This document shows positions 1 through 7,618 of a DNA stretch of 11,324 nucleotides, piece by piece; the first letter of the stretch is position 1, and the number at the start of each line of letters is the position of its first letter. A program made the translations under genes and the position numbers. The notes beneath the pieces were generated by a model. It was not told the origin of the DNA. It searched no databases and was given only the letters and a program-made list of their open reading frames with translations. The stretch lies in contig NKIE01000048.1 of assembly GCA_002256055.1 (NCBI GenBank), forward strand, positions 1 to 11,324. Reading direction: 5' to 3'. This stretch comes from Pseudomonas sp. PGPPP3 (GTDB lineage Bacteria > Pseudomonadota > Gammaproteobacteria > Pseudomonadales > Pseudomonadaceae).

Positions 1-1
1 G

Positions 2-937
2 TGCGACGTGGTGTTGGAGAACTTCAAGGTCGGTGGCCTGGCCGCTTATGGCCTGGATTACGCCGCGCTGAAAGCGGTCAATCCGAAGCTGATCTATTGC
101 TCGATCACCGGCTTCGGCCAGGACGGTCCCTACGCCAAGCGCGCCGGCTACGACTTTATGATCCAGGGCCTCGGTGGCTTGATGAGCCTGACCGGGCGTC
201 CGGAGGGCGAAGAGGGCGCCGGGCCGATGAAGGTCGGCGTGGCCCTGACCGATATTCTCACCGGCCTGTATGCCACCGTGGGTGTGCTGGCGGCGCTGCA
301 CCATCGCGAGCACCCCGGCATTGGCCAGCATGTCGACCTGGCGCTGCTGGACGTGCAGGTGGCCTGCCTGGCCAACCAGGCGATGAATTTCCTGACCAGC
401 GGCGTACCACCGCGCCGCTTGGGTAATGCTCACCCGAATATCGTGCCCTACCAGGACTTCCCCTCGGCGGATGGTGATTTCCTCCTGGCAGTGGGCAATG
501 ACAGTCAGTTCCGCAAGTTTTGCGAGGTCGCCGGTCAACGGGAGTGGGCCGACGACTCGCGTTTTATCAGCAACAAGGCGCGGGTCGCCAACCGCGATGT
601 GTTGATCCCGCTGATCCGCCAGGCCACGGTGTTCAAGACTACGGCCGAGTGGATATCTGCCCTGGAGCAGGCCGGCGTGCCGTGCGGGCCGATCAACAAC
701 CTGGCCGAGGTGTTTGCCGATGCCCAGGTGCAGGCCCGCGGGTTGCGCATCGACATGCCCAACAGCCTGGGCGGTACCACGCCGCAAGTGGCCAGCCCGC
801 TGCGCCTGTCCGCCACCCCGGTGGAGTACCGCAACGCCCCACCGCTGCTCGGTGAGCATACCGATGCGGTGCTGCAGCGCTTGCTGCAACTGAACGCTGA
901 ACAGATCGGCGAACTACGCCGCGCCGGAGTGCTTTGA
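2..937 (+). CDS. CaiB/BaiF family (class III) CoA-transferase, 5'-truncated by the window edge
   Basis: The 311 residues seen here are the C-terminal three quarters of a class III CoA-transferase, which moves CoA between carboxylic acids through an aspartyl-CoA thioester. Family signs are the segment ITGFGQDGPYAKRAGYDFM near fragment residues 37-55, then VALTDILTG, whose Asp (fragment residue 84, bases 251-253) aligns with the family's catalytic aspartate, and the GQHVDLALLDVQ stretch that follows. The C-terminal AGVPCGPINNLAEVF and PPLLGEHT motifs are also typical. The reading frame is open back to base 2, so roughly 85-95 N-terminal residues are missing; the GTG at base 8 is internal, not a start. 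From memory it looks most like the Pseudomonas enzyme encoded beside glutaryl-CoA dehydrogenase (succinyl-CoA:glutarate CoA-transferase type), but substrate cannot be read from sequence. It is co-directional with pelA, 270 bp upstream, and functionally unrelated to Pel. Confidence 0.9.
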   Translation, partial: CDVVLENFKVGGLAAYGLDYAALKAVNPKLIYCSITGFGQDGPYAKRAGYDFMIQGLGGLMSLTGRPEGEEGAGPMKVGVALTDILTGLYATVGVLAALHHREHPGIGQHVDLALLDVQVACLANQAMNFLTSGVPPRRLGNAHPNIVPYQDFPSADGDFLLAVGNDSQFRKFCEVAGQREWADDSRFISNKARVANRDVLIPLIRQATVFKTTAEWISALEQAGVPCGPINNLAEVFADAQVQARGLRIDMPNSLGGTTPQVASPLRLSATPVEYRNAPPLLGEHTDAVLQRLLQLNAEQIGELRRAGVL

Positions 938-995
938 GGCGGGTCTAAATCGGTATTTTCGCGCGTCTGTGGCGCTATCTTCCGACTGTGCGAAT

Positions 996-1004
996 TGCTA
1001 GGAT
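996..1004 (+). promoter_or_regulatory. Possible extended -10 element TGCTAGGAT
   Basis: TGCTAGGAT at 996-1004 matches the extended -10 pattern TG-N-TAnnnT. No good -35 lies at the expected distance (976-981 reads TATCTT). It falls just upstream of the inverted repeat at 1026-1045, so a regulator bound there would sit in the early transcribed region. Support is a short motif match only. Confidence 0.15.
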
Positions 1005-1025
1005 GCCGGCCAATTCTGGGAGTTC

Positions 1026-1045
1026 TGTCACATCTGTCTTTGACA
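1026..1045. promoter_or_regulatory. Inverted repeat TGTCA-N10-TGACA containing a TTGACA hexamer; candidate operator and -35 box
   Basis: A perfect 5-bp inverted repeat (TGTCA at 1026-1030, TGACA at 1041-1045) lies about 165 bp upstream of the pelA start. A shorter palindrome, TGTC-TTT-GACA, is nested at 1035-1045. The right arm includes TTGACA (1040-1045), identical to the sigma70 -35 consensus, but the sequence 16-18 bp downstream is a poor -10. Established knowledge: in P. aeruginosa the pelA promoter is controlled by FleQ, whose site, as I recall it, is a GTCA...TGAC dyad with a shorter gap. The half-sites here fit, but the 10-bp gap does not. Candidate only. Confidence 0.25.
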
Positions 1046-1091
1046 AGGTGGCAGGCAGTCAGGCTCTTTCGAGCGTGACTTCTTTTGACGC

Positions 1092-1199
1092 ATGGTTGCG
1101 CGCAATACGCAGGCCTATGTCAGCTCAAAAGCCTTCTTCACTACTTTGTGGCTGACAGCGTACGAACTCTTGCAGGGCGGCGCTGACTTGCCGGGTTGA
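1092..1199 (+). CDS. Possible 35-codon leader ORF upstream of pelA
   Basis: An ATG at 1092 opens a 35-codon frame ending in TGA at 1197-1199. The stop overlaps the GAGG Shine-Dalgarno sequence of pelA (1198-1201) and lies 8 bases before the pelA GTG, a geometry that would allow translational coupling. The frame differs from pelA. The peptide begins MVARNTQAYV, has a hydrophobic middle (AFFTTLWLTAYELL) and matches nothing I recognise. I see no convincing ribosome binding site upstream of 1092, and an open frame of this length arises often by chance in G+C-rich DNA. It also spans the leader hairpin at 1118-1157, so translation would disturb that structure. Low confidence that it is expressed. 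Confidence 0.2.
   Translation: MVARNTQAYVSSKAFFTTLWLTAYELLQGGADLPG
1118..1157 (+). promoter_or_regulatory. Leader hairpin upstream of pelA (TGTCAGC/GCTGACA stem)
   Basis: TGTCAGC (1118-1124) and GCTGACA (1151-1157) are a perfect 7-bp inverted repeat. The stem can be extended by a wobble pair (1125 with 1150) and, past a bulged T at 1149, by CAAA (1126-1129) with TTTG (1145-1148), leaving a 15-base loop. No T-run follows, so it is not an intrinsic terminator. A second GCTGAC copy at 1182-1187, just before the pelA ribosome binding site, could compete for the same left arm (GTCAGC, 1119-1124). This gives two alternative folds of the leader RNA. Function is inference. Confidence 0.3.
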
Positions 1200-1201
1200 G
1201 G
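1198..1201 (+). promoter_or_regulatory. Ribosome binding site GAGG deciding the GTG start of pelA
   Basis: GAGG at 1198-1201 stands 6 bases before the GTG at 1208. The in-frame TTG at 1196, four codons earlier, overlaps this motif and has no Shine-Dalgarno sequence of its own at proper spacing, so GTG is the better start. Confidence 0.6.
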
Positions 1202-1207
1202 CGAAGC

Positions 1208-3961
1208 GTGCGGAGACTTTTCTCTTTTTTCGGTTTGCTGCTGGTTTCCGCCTGGGTCAGTGCGGCGCCTGGAAGTGTGGCGGTTTTTTATGGCGCGCAA
1301 CCGCCCTGGCCTGAACTGAGCCAGTTTGATTGGGTGGTGCTGGAGCCCGGCCACGCCACTGCTGATGGCGTGCAGACTCTGACGGAGGAAGGCGCGCGAG
1401 CCTTTGCCTATCTGTCGGTCGGCGAAATGATTACCGAGCAGACCCACAGCAGTGCCATTGATCCTGCCTGGCGATTGGGCAGCAATCAGGCCTGGTCCAG
1501 TAGTGTCATGGACTTGAGCAACCCGGGCTGGCAGGACTACCTGCTCAGGCGTGCGCGAGCGTTGCAGGCGCAGGGGTTCAAGGGCCTTTTTCTAGATACC
1601 CTGGATAGCTATCAATTGCTCCCGCAAGACGTGCGTGCGGCGCAATTGCAGGGGTTGCGAACCATCCTTGAGCGTTTTCACCGCGAGTTACCGGAGCTGG
1701 GCTTGTTCTTCAATCGCGGTTTTGAGGTGATTGAAGGGCTGTCCTGGGCGCCGGATGCGGTCGCTACGGAGTCCCTGTATGCCGCCTGGGATCAGACTGG
1801 GAGAACTTATCGCGAGGTGCCCGCCGCGGATCGCGAGTGGCTGCAGGTGCAATTTGCCGCGCTGAAGAAACGCAACATCCCGATCGTGATTCTCGATTAT
1901 CTGCCACCCGAACAGCGCGAGGCGGCTCGCCTGCTGGCCAAGCGCTTGAGTGCCGAGGGTTATATTCCTTGGGTCAGCGTGCCGGAGTTCGATTATCTTG
2001 GGGTGGGGGCTATCGAGGTGTTGCCGCGTCGCGTGGCGGTTATCTATGACCCGCGTGAAGGAGGGCTGAGCGTCACCTCGGGGCATCGCCTGTATGGTGG
2101 CTTATTGGAGTATCTGGGCTATCGACTGGACTATTTTTCGGTCGATCAGCCGCTGCCAGAGTTTCCTAGCAAAGGGCTGTACGCGGGCACCTTGATCTGG
2201 ATGAACTCCGGCCCGCCTGCTAATGCGGCCGCTTTCGAGCGCTGGCTGTTGCGGCAGAAGGCCCAGGGGGTGCCTTTTGCGTTTGTCTCCGGGCTGCCGA
2301 TCAGCGAGCCGCAGACCTTGGCGGCGCTGGGGCTTGAGCGTGCGGAGGAGAAGGTGCGCGGACCCTTCACGGTGGACCTGCAGGCGCCAGCGCTGTTTGG
2401 TTTTGAGGCGCCGGTAACTCCCCGTGCGCGGGATGTCGAGCCGATTCGCCGCCAGTCGACAGCGGTGCAGCCGCTGCTGGAGTTGAAGGGCGACAATAAT
2501 CAGCGCTGGACGGTGGCAGGGCTGGCCGACTGGGGTGGCTTTGCGCTCAACCCGTATGTGCTTGAAGCCGGAGGGGAGGATCGCAGTCGCTGGATTCTTG
2601 AGCCCTTTGCCTTCGTTCAGCAGGCTTTGCGTCTGCCGGCAATGCCGGCACCCGATGCCACCACCGAGAATGGCCGGCGCATTGCCACCGTGCACCTGGA
2701 TGGCGATGGTTTTGTTTCCCGCGCCGAGGCACCGGGCACGCCCTATGCGGGACGCCTGATTCTTGAGGAGTTTCTTAAACAGTACCCCTTGCTGAGCAGT
2801 GTCTCGGTGATTGAAGGCGAGGTCGGGCCGAAGGGTATGTACCCGCACCTGAGCCGCGAGCTTGAACCCATCGCCAGGGAGATCTTTGTTCAGCGCAATG
2901 TGGAAGTGGCCAGCCATAGCTTCAGTCACCCGTTCTACTGGCAGCCACAAAAGGCCGCGCAAAAGGAAGGCTTTCAGGCCATGTACGGTCTGCACATGCA
3001 GATTCCCGGTTACCAACTGGACTATCGCCGCGAGGTGCTGGGCGCGCAGGCCTATATCAATCAGCGCCTGGCGCCGCCGGACAAGCAAGTGAAACTGATG
3101 TTCTGGTCGGGAGATGCCTTACCCGATCAGGCGACCTTGCAGTTGGCCTACGACAGCGGCATGGACAACATCAATGGGGCGGAAACCAAGCTGACCGACT
3201 CGGCGCCCTCGCTCACCGGGCTGTCGCCCCTGGTGCTGCCCCATGACGGGCTGCTGCAGTTCTATGCGCCGATCATGAACGAGAACGTCTACACCAATCT
3301 GTGGACCGGGCCTTTTTACGGTTTCCGCGATGTCCTGCAGACGTTCAGGCTGACGGATACGCCGCGGCGCTTGCGGCCGTTGAGCCTGTATTACCACTTC
3401 TATGTCGGCACCAAGCTGGCCGGCCGCGAATCCTTGCACGAGATCTATCGCGACATTCTCGCGCAGCAGCCGATGTCGCTGTGGATCAGCGAGTTTCTGC
3501 AGCGTGAGAAGGGCGCGTATTTCTCCAGCCTGGCGTTACGCGCCGATGGCGGTTATCAGGTGCGTGCCTTGCGAGGCTTGCGCACCTTGCGTTTGCCCAA
3601 GGAACTGGGTTGGCCGGACCTGGCTCGCTCGCACAATGTGGCAGGCGTGCGTGACTTGCCCCAGGGACGCTATGTGCACCTGAGTGGTCCGCAGGCCACC
3701 TTGTACCTGCGTCCCGAGCCAGACCCAGGCCCTAGCCTGGCGCAGGCCAATCTGCCGCTTGAGTCTTGGGTGCGCGAAGGTCCTGGCCGGGTTCGGCTGA
3801 GTTTCAATGGCCAATTTCCGCTGACCTTCAGTGTTCAGGCGCCCGGTAATTGCCGTTTGCAGGTGGCGGGGCAGTCTGTGACGGCCGAGCGTGATGGCCG
3901 CTTGCAGCGTTTTAGTCTGCGTCAGCAACGGGTGGATGATGCGCTACTCCAGTGCCACTGA
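1208..3961 (+). CDS. pelA: PelA, periplasmic bifunctional Pel polysaccharide deacetylase/glycoside hydrolase
   Basis: PelA deacetylates the GalNAc-rich Pel polymer in the periplasm and can cleave it (alpha-1,4-N-acetylgalactosaminidase domain). Read from GTG 1208 it has 917 residues, against about 948 in P. aeruginosa. Residues 1-19 form a signal peptide (MRRLFSFFGLLLVSAWVSA, cleavage before AP). Residues ~22-270 are the GH114-like hydrolase barrel, with D130 (FLDTLD) and E188 (ATESLY). Residues ~274-390 look like a Rossmann/amidotransferase-like domain (RRVAVIYD). Residues ~480-760 are the polysaccharide deacetylase domain, with D498 in HLDGDGF and metal ligands H570 and H574 in SHSFSHPF. 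The C-terminal part is beta-rich. These residues match the P. aeruginosa positions I recall (D160, E218, D528, H600, H604) at a constant offset of 30, so both active sites look intact. The only two cysteines are C882 and C916. First gene of the operon; its end overlaps pelB by 26 bp. Confidence 0.95.
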   Translation: MRRLFSFFGLLLVSAWVSAAPGSVAVFYGAQPPWPELSQFDWVVLEPGHATADGVQTLTEEGARAFAYLSVGEMITEQTHSSAIDPAWRLGSNQAWSSSVMDLSNPGWQDYLLRRARALQAQGFKGLFLDTLDSYQLLPQDVRAAQLQGLRTILERFHRELPELGLFFNRGFEVIEGLSWAPDAVATESLYAAWDQTGRTYREVPAADREWLQVQFAALKKRNIPIVILDYLPPEQREAARLLAKRLSAEGYIPWVSVPEFDYLGVGAIEVLPRRVAVIYDPREGGLSVTSGHRLYGGLLEYLGYRLDYFSVDQPLPEFPSKGLYAGTLIWMNSGPPANAAAFERWLLRQKAQGVPFAFVSGLPISEPQTLAALGLERAEEKVRGPFTVDLQAPALFGFEAPVTPRARDVEPIRRQSTAVQPLLELKGDNNQRWTVAGLADWGGFALNPYVLEAGGEDRSRWILEPFAFVQQALRLPAMPAPDATTENGRRIATVHLDGDGFVSRAEAPGTPYAGRLILEEFLKQYPLLSSVSVIEGEVGPKGMYPHLSRELEPIAREIFVQRNVEVASHSFSHPFYWQPQKAAQKEGFQAMYGLHMQIPGYQLDYRREVLGAQAYINQRLAPPDKQVKLMFWSGDALPDQATLQLAYDSGMDNINGAETKLTDSAPSLTGLSPLVLPHDGLLQFYAPIMNENVYTNLWTGPFYGFRDVLQTFRLTDTPRRLRPLSLYYHFYVGTKLAGRESLHEIYRDILAQQPMSLWISEFLQREKGAYFSSLALRADGGYQVRALRGLRTLRLPKELGWPDLARSHNVAGVRDLPQGRYVHLSGPQATLYLRPEPDPGPSLAQANLPLESWVREGPGRVRLSFNGQFPLTFSVQAPGNCRLQVAGQSVTAERDGRLQRFSLRQQRVDDALLQCH

Positions 3962-6900
3962 GCGACGTCCGCAACTACTGAATGGCTGGGGGTTGGCACT
4001 CATCGGCGTGCTGACCCTGATCGTCCTGGCGTTGGTGTTTCCGCGGCAGTCCGTGCTGACCCTGCGCCCTGGCGACAAGGCGGACGGAGTGTCGATTGCC
4101 TATGCGGAGTTGCTGCTCAAGAGCAAACCAGACGATCAGGAACTGCGTCTGCGGCTGATTGAGCAATTGTTGGCCCTGGGGAACTTGTCCCAGGCCGAAG
4201 CCCATTTGGCCAAGCTGGGTGATCAGGCGCAGGAGCCGACAGCCCAGTTACTGGCGCTGGGGGTGAAGTTGCAACGTGCGTTTGCGGACCCGGCAGGTTT
4301 GCGCGAGTCACAGCGCCAAGAGTATGCCCGGCTGCTCACGGGTCTGGTTGAGCGAGAGCTGTCGGTGGCGCAGCTTCAGCAGGTGGCGGAGTTGGCGCTG
4401 CTCTTCAACGAGCCACAACTGGCTGCTGATAGTTATGCCCGTCTGGCCGGCCGTGACCCTGAGAATGCCAGCTATTGGCTGGACATCAGTGCGCGCTGGT
4501 CCCGGGCGGCCGGAAATGAAGCGATGGCCGCGGCACTCTACCAACGCCTGATAAAACTCAGCGCCAGCCTGGATGAGCGCGAGCATTACCAGCTGGCCGT
4601 GTTCACCAGTCTGGTGGCGGCCGGCGATGGTACGCGGGCGCTGCGCTGGCTGGATCGGCATCTTGCCGAACTGCGACCTTCTGGTCAGGCACTGGAGCTG
4701 CTGCAGGCGGGTATCCGTGAGGCCCGCGGGCATTCCGACTTTGCTCGCGCCAACGCCTACTTGCAGCGCTGGCAAGAGCTGCAGCCCAACGATGAGCTAT
4801 GGCTTGAACAGGCCTTTGCCCTGACCTTGGCCATGGGCAAGCTGGAACAGGCCTGGGAGTTGGGTTTGCAGCTGAGTGCCATCCGGCCGACGGATCAGCA
4901 ACTCAATCGCCAATTGGCGCAGCTCGGTGAGTGGGCTGGCCGGCCGGCGGAGGCCTTGCCATTGTGGACGGCACTGGCGCGGCAGGACCGCCTGCAGGCC
5001 GATTATGAGCATGCCTGGCGCCTGGCTGGGCAGTTGTTTGACTATCAGCAGATGAGCGTTTTGCTGGAGGAGTTGGCGGAGGTGCGGGCGCTCAGCCTGG
5101 AGGAGCTCAAGGCTCTGGTGTTTGCCCTGGAGTCGCAAGCCCGGCCTGAGCAGGCGCGTGAATGGTTGACTCTGTATGTGCATCGCCGGCCCCGCGAGCG
5201 CGCCGGCTGGCAGATGCTGGTGCAGATCAATCGTAATATGCAGCAGTTGCAGGCTGAGGCCGAGGCCTGGCAGGCCATGGCGGGCAAACACCGGTTGACC
5301 GTCAAGGAGCGGGTTGAGTGGGCCAGCGTTTACTGGCAGTTGTTCGCGCCGCAGAAGGCCTGGGAGGTGCTCGCCAACGTGCCGTTGGGGAAAGCCAGTG
5401 ATGCCGATTTTTTGCGCCTGCGCAGTGATTTGGCCTGGGCGCTGGAGATGGATGCCGAGTCCCAGCGTTCGTTGGAACTTTTGCAGGCACAGAGCGGCTC
5501 ATTGAGCAGCGATTTGACCGAGCGCCTGTTGACCCTCTACCAGTCCAGTGATCCGCAGAAGGCTTTGCAGTTGGCGGTTGAGGTTTGGCGGCGCAATAAA
5601 TCCCTGGGGCGTCTGGCGTTGGCCCTGCAGTTGGCCTCCGAGCAGGGCAAGTGGCGGCTCATGGACGACTTGTTGCGCGAGGCCGAGCCCTATGCCCAGC
5701 AGCTCGAGGCCGAGCCCGTTTATTGGCAGGCACAAATCAGTCAGGCCTCCCGCCAGGGCGACAATGGCCGTATCGACCGCCTGCTGGCGAGCTTGTTACA
5801 GCGTTTTCCGGGTCAGGCCTGGGTGATTGAGCGTTATCTGTGGACGCAGATTGATCGTCAGCAGACCAGCGGCCTGGCCGCGTTGCTGAACACCTGGCGC
5901 GTCGAGGCGCGTCGGCAAGGCAGTCTGTGGTTGCCGTTTGCGGCGGCGTACAGCTTGCTTGGCGAGGTGCCGGAGTCGCTGCGCTGGTATCGCTTGTATA
6001 CCCAGGCCAACCCCAAGGATTTGCTTACCCTAGCGGCGTATGCCGATACCCTCGAACTGGCTGGCCAGAACGACAGTGCTTGGCGCCTGCGCCGTTATCT
6101 GTTGCAGCAATGGCAGCGGCACCGTGCGAGCGGTGAGCAGTTGCAGCCACAGCAATTCAATACCTACCTGCGCATGCTCGCTAGCGTCAGTGGGGCGCAG
6201 CGGGCGCGACTGGTCAGTGAGCAGGCACTGCAGGCGGCAGCGGCGGATGAGTCAGCGTCCGGGCCGTTGCTCGAGCAGTGGTTCGAGCGTTGGTTGGCGC
6301 AACTGCAGGGCCTCAACCAGACCGGCGGGTTGGATGCCTGGCTGGCGTGGGCCAGACAACGAGGGATCAAGATCGACAGCCATGCACAGTTGCAGAGTGC
6401 CTTGCGCGCCATGCGCCGCGAGGAGTTGCAGCACTGGCTGGCCAGTGGCGAGTTGCCGGCGGACAGTCGGGCGGAAATCTGGTTGCGCCTGGGGTTAGAT
6501 CAGCGGGCCCTGGCCGAGGCCTTACCGGCCTTGCATGAGCGGCGTGCGCCGGGTCAGGCGCAGACTCTGCGCAATCAGGCTCAGGGTGTGCTGGAGCGGC
6601 AGCCGCAAGGCATCCAGTTGGGCTGGCAGAACCGGGATTTTGGTGGCTTGCAGCAAAAAGGTGAGCAGTGGTTGATGGCCACCGGCTGGGCGGATCGCTA
6701 TGTGCATCTGACCGTGGCGGATGGAAACTATTCTGGTTCCGAATTGATCGAAGAGCAGCGTCTGGGGCGCGAGCAGAGCCTGCGCCTGGGCCTCGACAGC
6801 CCGCTGACCGATGGCGAGTGGCGTGCCCTGCTGGATGTCAGCCAAAACGACTTCGACAACCGTCAGGGGCTTGCGCTTGAGCGGCGCTGGCAGGTCGCCG

Positions 6901-7595
6901 ACAGTGAGCAGTTGGCCCTGGGCCTGGAGTGGCAGGTGCAGGCCGAAGAGAGCGGCTTGCTGCACGCCTTGGGCGCCCGCGACAGCCTGTATGCCACTGG
7001 GCAGCATGGCCTGTCGGTGCGCGATCAGCTCAGTTGGCGCCTGGCGCGCAATCGCTTCACTACAGCGGCAGGCTCGGCGCTGGGGCGCGGTTGGGCGGCC
7101 TCCTTCGAGTTGAGCCACAACCTATTGGCGCGCGAGCCGCAGTGGCTGCTGCGCAGTGGCATGGCCTGGCAGGAAAATAGCCACGTCAGCGACCTGCCGG
7201 ATTACCTCTTTATCAGCCAGGGCGGAGTGCTGCGTGATCCTGTGGATGATGACCCCGATACTGATGTGGTGAACGAGAGTATGCCCGGTGCAATCATCGA
7301 TGATTTGTTGCCCAGCCGCTTTGGCGAGGTCTATGTCGGCAGTTCCTGGCAGCGCGGCAGCCCTGGTGCGCTTAATCGCTATTGGCCGGCCTTCACCTAC
7401 AAGGTGGATGCCAAGGTGGGTTGGCAGGTGCCGGACCGGCGTTATGCCTATGCCTTTGAGGGCGGGGCGGGAATCGAGTTGTTTGGTGATGATGAGCTGG
7501 CTCTGTTGGGCGGCTACAGTTCGGCTCCGGTAGGGGGCAGTGGTCAGTCTGGCCGGCAGTTGCGGCTGGCTTACAGTTTGCGTTTCGGGCGTTAA
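3936..7595 (+). CDS. pelB: PelB, outer-membrane export porin with periplasmic TPR scaffold
   Basis: PelB is the Pel secretion channel: an inner-membrane-anchored TPR arm that docks PelA, followed by an outer-membrane beta-barrel. From ATG 3936 it has 1219 residues (P. aeruginosa about 1193). Residues ~17-35 (GWGLALIGVLTLIVLALVF) form one transmembrane helix preceded by arginines. Residues ~55-880 are Ala/Leu/Gln-rich helical repeats of TPR type. From ~890 (QLGWQNRDFGG) alternating strand-like segments run to the C-terminus (LRLAYSLRFGR), as expected for the barrel. An aspartate-rich loop sits at 1101-1110. There is no cysteine in the protein. ATG 3939 is an equally possible start; an upstream GTG/ATG pair at 3891/3894 would add a Cys-containing extension before the membrane helix and is less likely. 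No strong ribosome binding site is visible, so translation probably depends on coupling to pelA. Confidence 0.94.
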   Translation: MMRYSSATERRPQLLNGWGLALIGVLTLIVLALVFPRQSVLTLRPGDKADGVSIAYAELLLKSKPDDQELRLRLIEQLLALGNLSQAEAHLAKLGDQAQEPTAQLLALGVKLQRAFADPAGLRESQRQEYARLLTGLVERELSVAQLQQVAELALLFNEPQLAADSYARLAGRDPENASYWLDISARWSRAAGNEAMAAALYQRLIKLSASLDEREHYQLAVFTSLVAAGDGTRALRWLDRHLAELRPSGQALELLQAGIREARGHSDFARANAYLQRWQELQPNDELWLEQAFALTLAMGKLEQAWELGLQLSAIRPTDQQLNRQLAQLGEWAGRPAEALPLWTALARQDRLQADYEHAWRLAGQLFDYQQMSVLLEELAEVRALSLEELKALVFALESQARPEQAREWLTLYVHRRPRERAGWQMLVQINRNMQQLQAEAEAWQAMAGKHRLTVKERVEWASVYWQLFAPQKAWEVLANVPLGKASDADFLRLRSDLAWALEMDAESQRSLELLQAQSGSLSSDLTERLLTLYQSSDPQKALQLAVEVWRRNKSLGRLALALQLASEQGKWRLMDDLLREAEPYAQQLEAEPVYWQAQISQASRQGDNGRIDRLLASLLQRFPGQAWVIERYLWTQIDRQQTSGLAALLNTWRVEARRQGSLWLPFAAAYSLLGEVPESLRWYRLYTQANPKDLLTLAAYADTLELAGQNDSAWRLRRYLLQQWQRHRASGEQLQPQQFNTYLRMLASVSGAQRARLVSEQALQAAAADESASGPLLEQWFERWLAQLQGLNQTGGLDAWLAWARQRGIKIDSHAQLQSALRAMRREELQHWLASGELPADSRAEIWLRLGLDQRALAEALPALHERRAPGQAQTLRNQAQGVLERQPQGIQLGWQNRDFGGLQQKGEQWLMATGWADRYVHLTVADGNYSGSELIEEQRLGREQSLRLGLDSPLTDGEWRALLDVSQNDFDNRQGLALERRWQVADSEQLALGLEWQVQAEESGLLHALGARDSLYATGQHGLSVRDQLSWRLARNRFTTAAGSALGRGWAASFELSHNLLAREPQWLLRSGMAWQENSHVSDLPDYLFISQGGVLRDPVDDDPDTDVVNESMPGAIIDDLLPSRFGEVYVGSSWQRGSPGALNRYWPAFTYKVDAKVGWQVPDRRYAYAFEGGAGIELFGDDELALLGGYSSAPVGGSGQSGRQLRLAYSLRFGR

Positions 7596-7605
7596 TTCAA
7601 TGTTC

Positions 7606-7612
7606 AAGAGGA
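7606..7612 (+). promoter_or_regulatory. Strong ribosome binding site of pelC (AAGAGGA)
   Basis: AAGAGGA lies 6 bases before the pelC ATG at 7619, in the 23-bp gap after the pelB stop. It fixes the start over the out-of-frame ATG at 7614, and is the clearest Shine-Dalgarno sequence in the operon. It fits independent, efficient initiation of a subunit needed in a multimeric ring. Confidence 0.6.
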
Positions 7613-7618
7613 CATGTC

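Noticed and set aside
938..975. Terminator after the CoA-transferase gene
   Set aside because: Only a 4-bp GCGC/GCGC stem near 961-975 with no following T-run; not an intrinsic terminator.
1081..1120. Sigma70 promoter using TTGACG at 1085-1090
   Set aside because: No acceptable -10 at 16-18 bp; the nearest TA-rich hexamers are 15 or 25 bp away and poor.
1196..1207. TTG start for pelA four codons upstream
   Set aside because: TTG overlaps the GAGG motif that serves the GTG at 1208 with 6-base spacing; the signal peptide is well formed from the GTG.
2102..3088. 328-codon open frame on the minus strand inside pelA
   Set aside because: Antisense shadow of G+C-rich coding sequence; it lies wholly over a domain of PelA with conserved active-site residues, and its translation shows no recognisable family.
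3891..3935. Upstream GTG/ATG start for pelB adding 15 residues
   Set aside because: The added residues contain the only cysteines, no ribosome binding site fits, and the segment is fully explained as the end of pelA.
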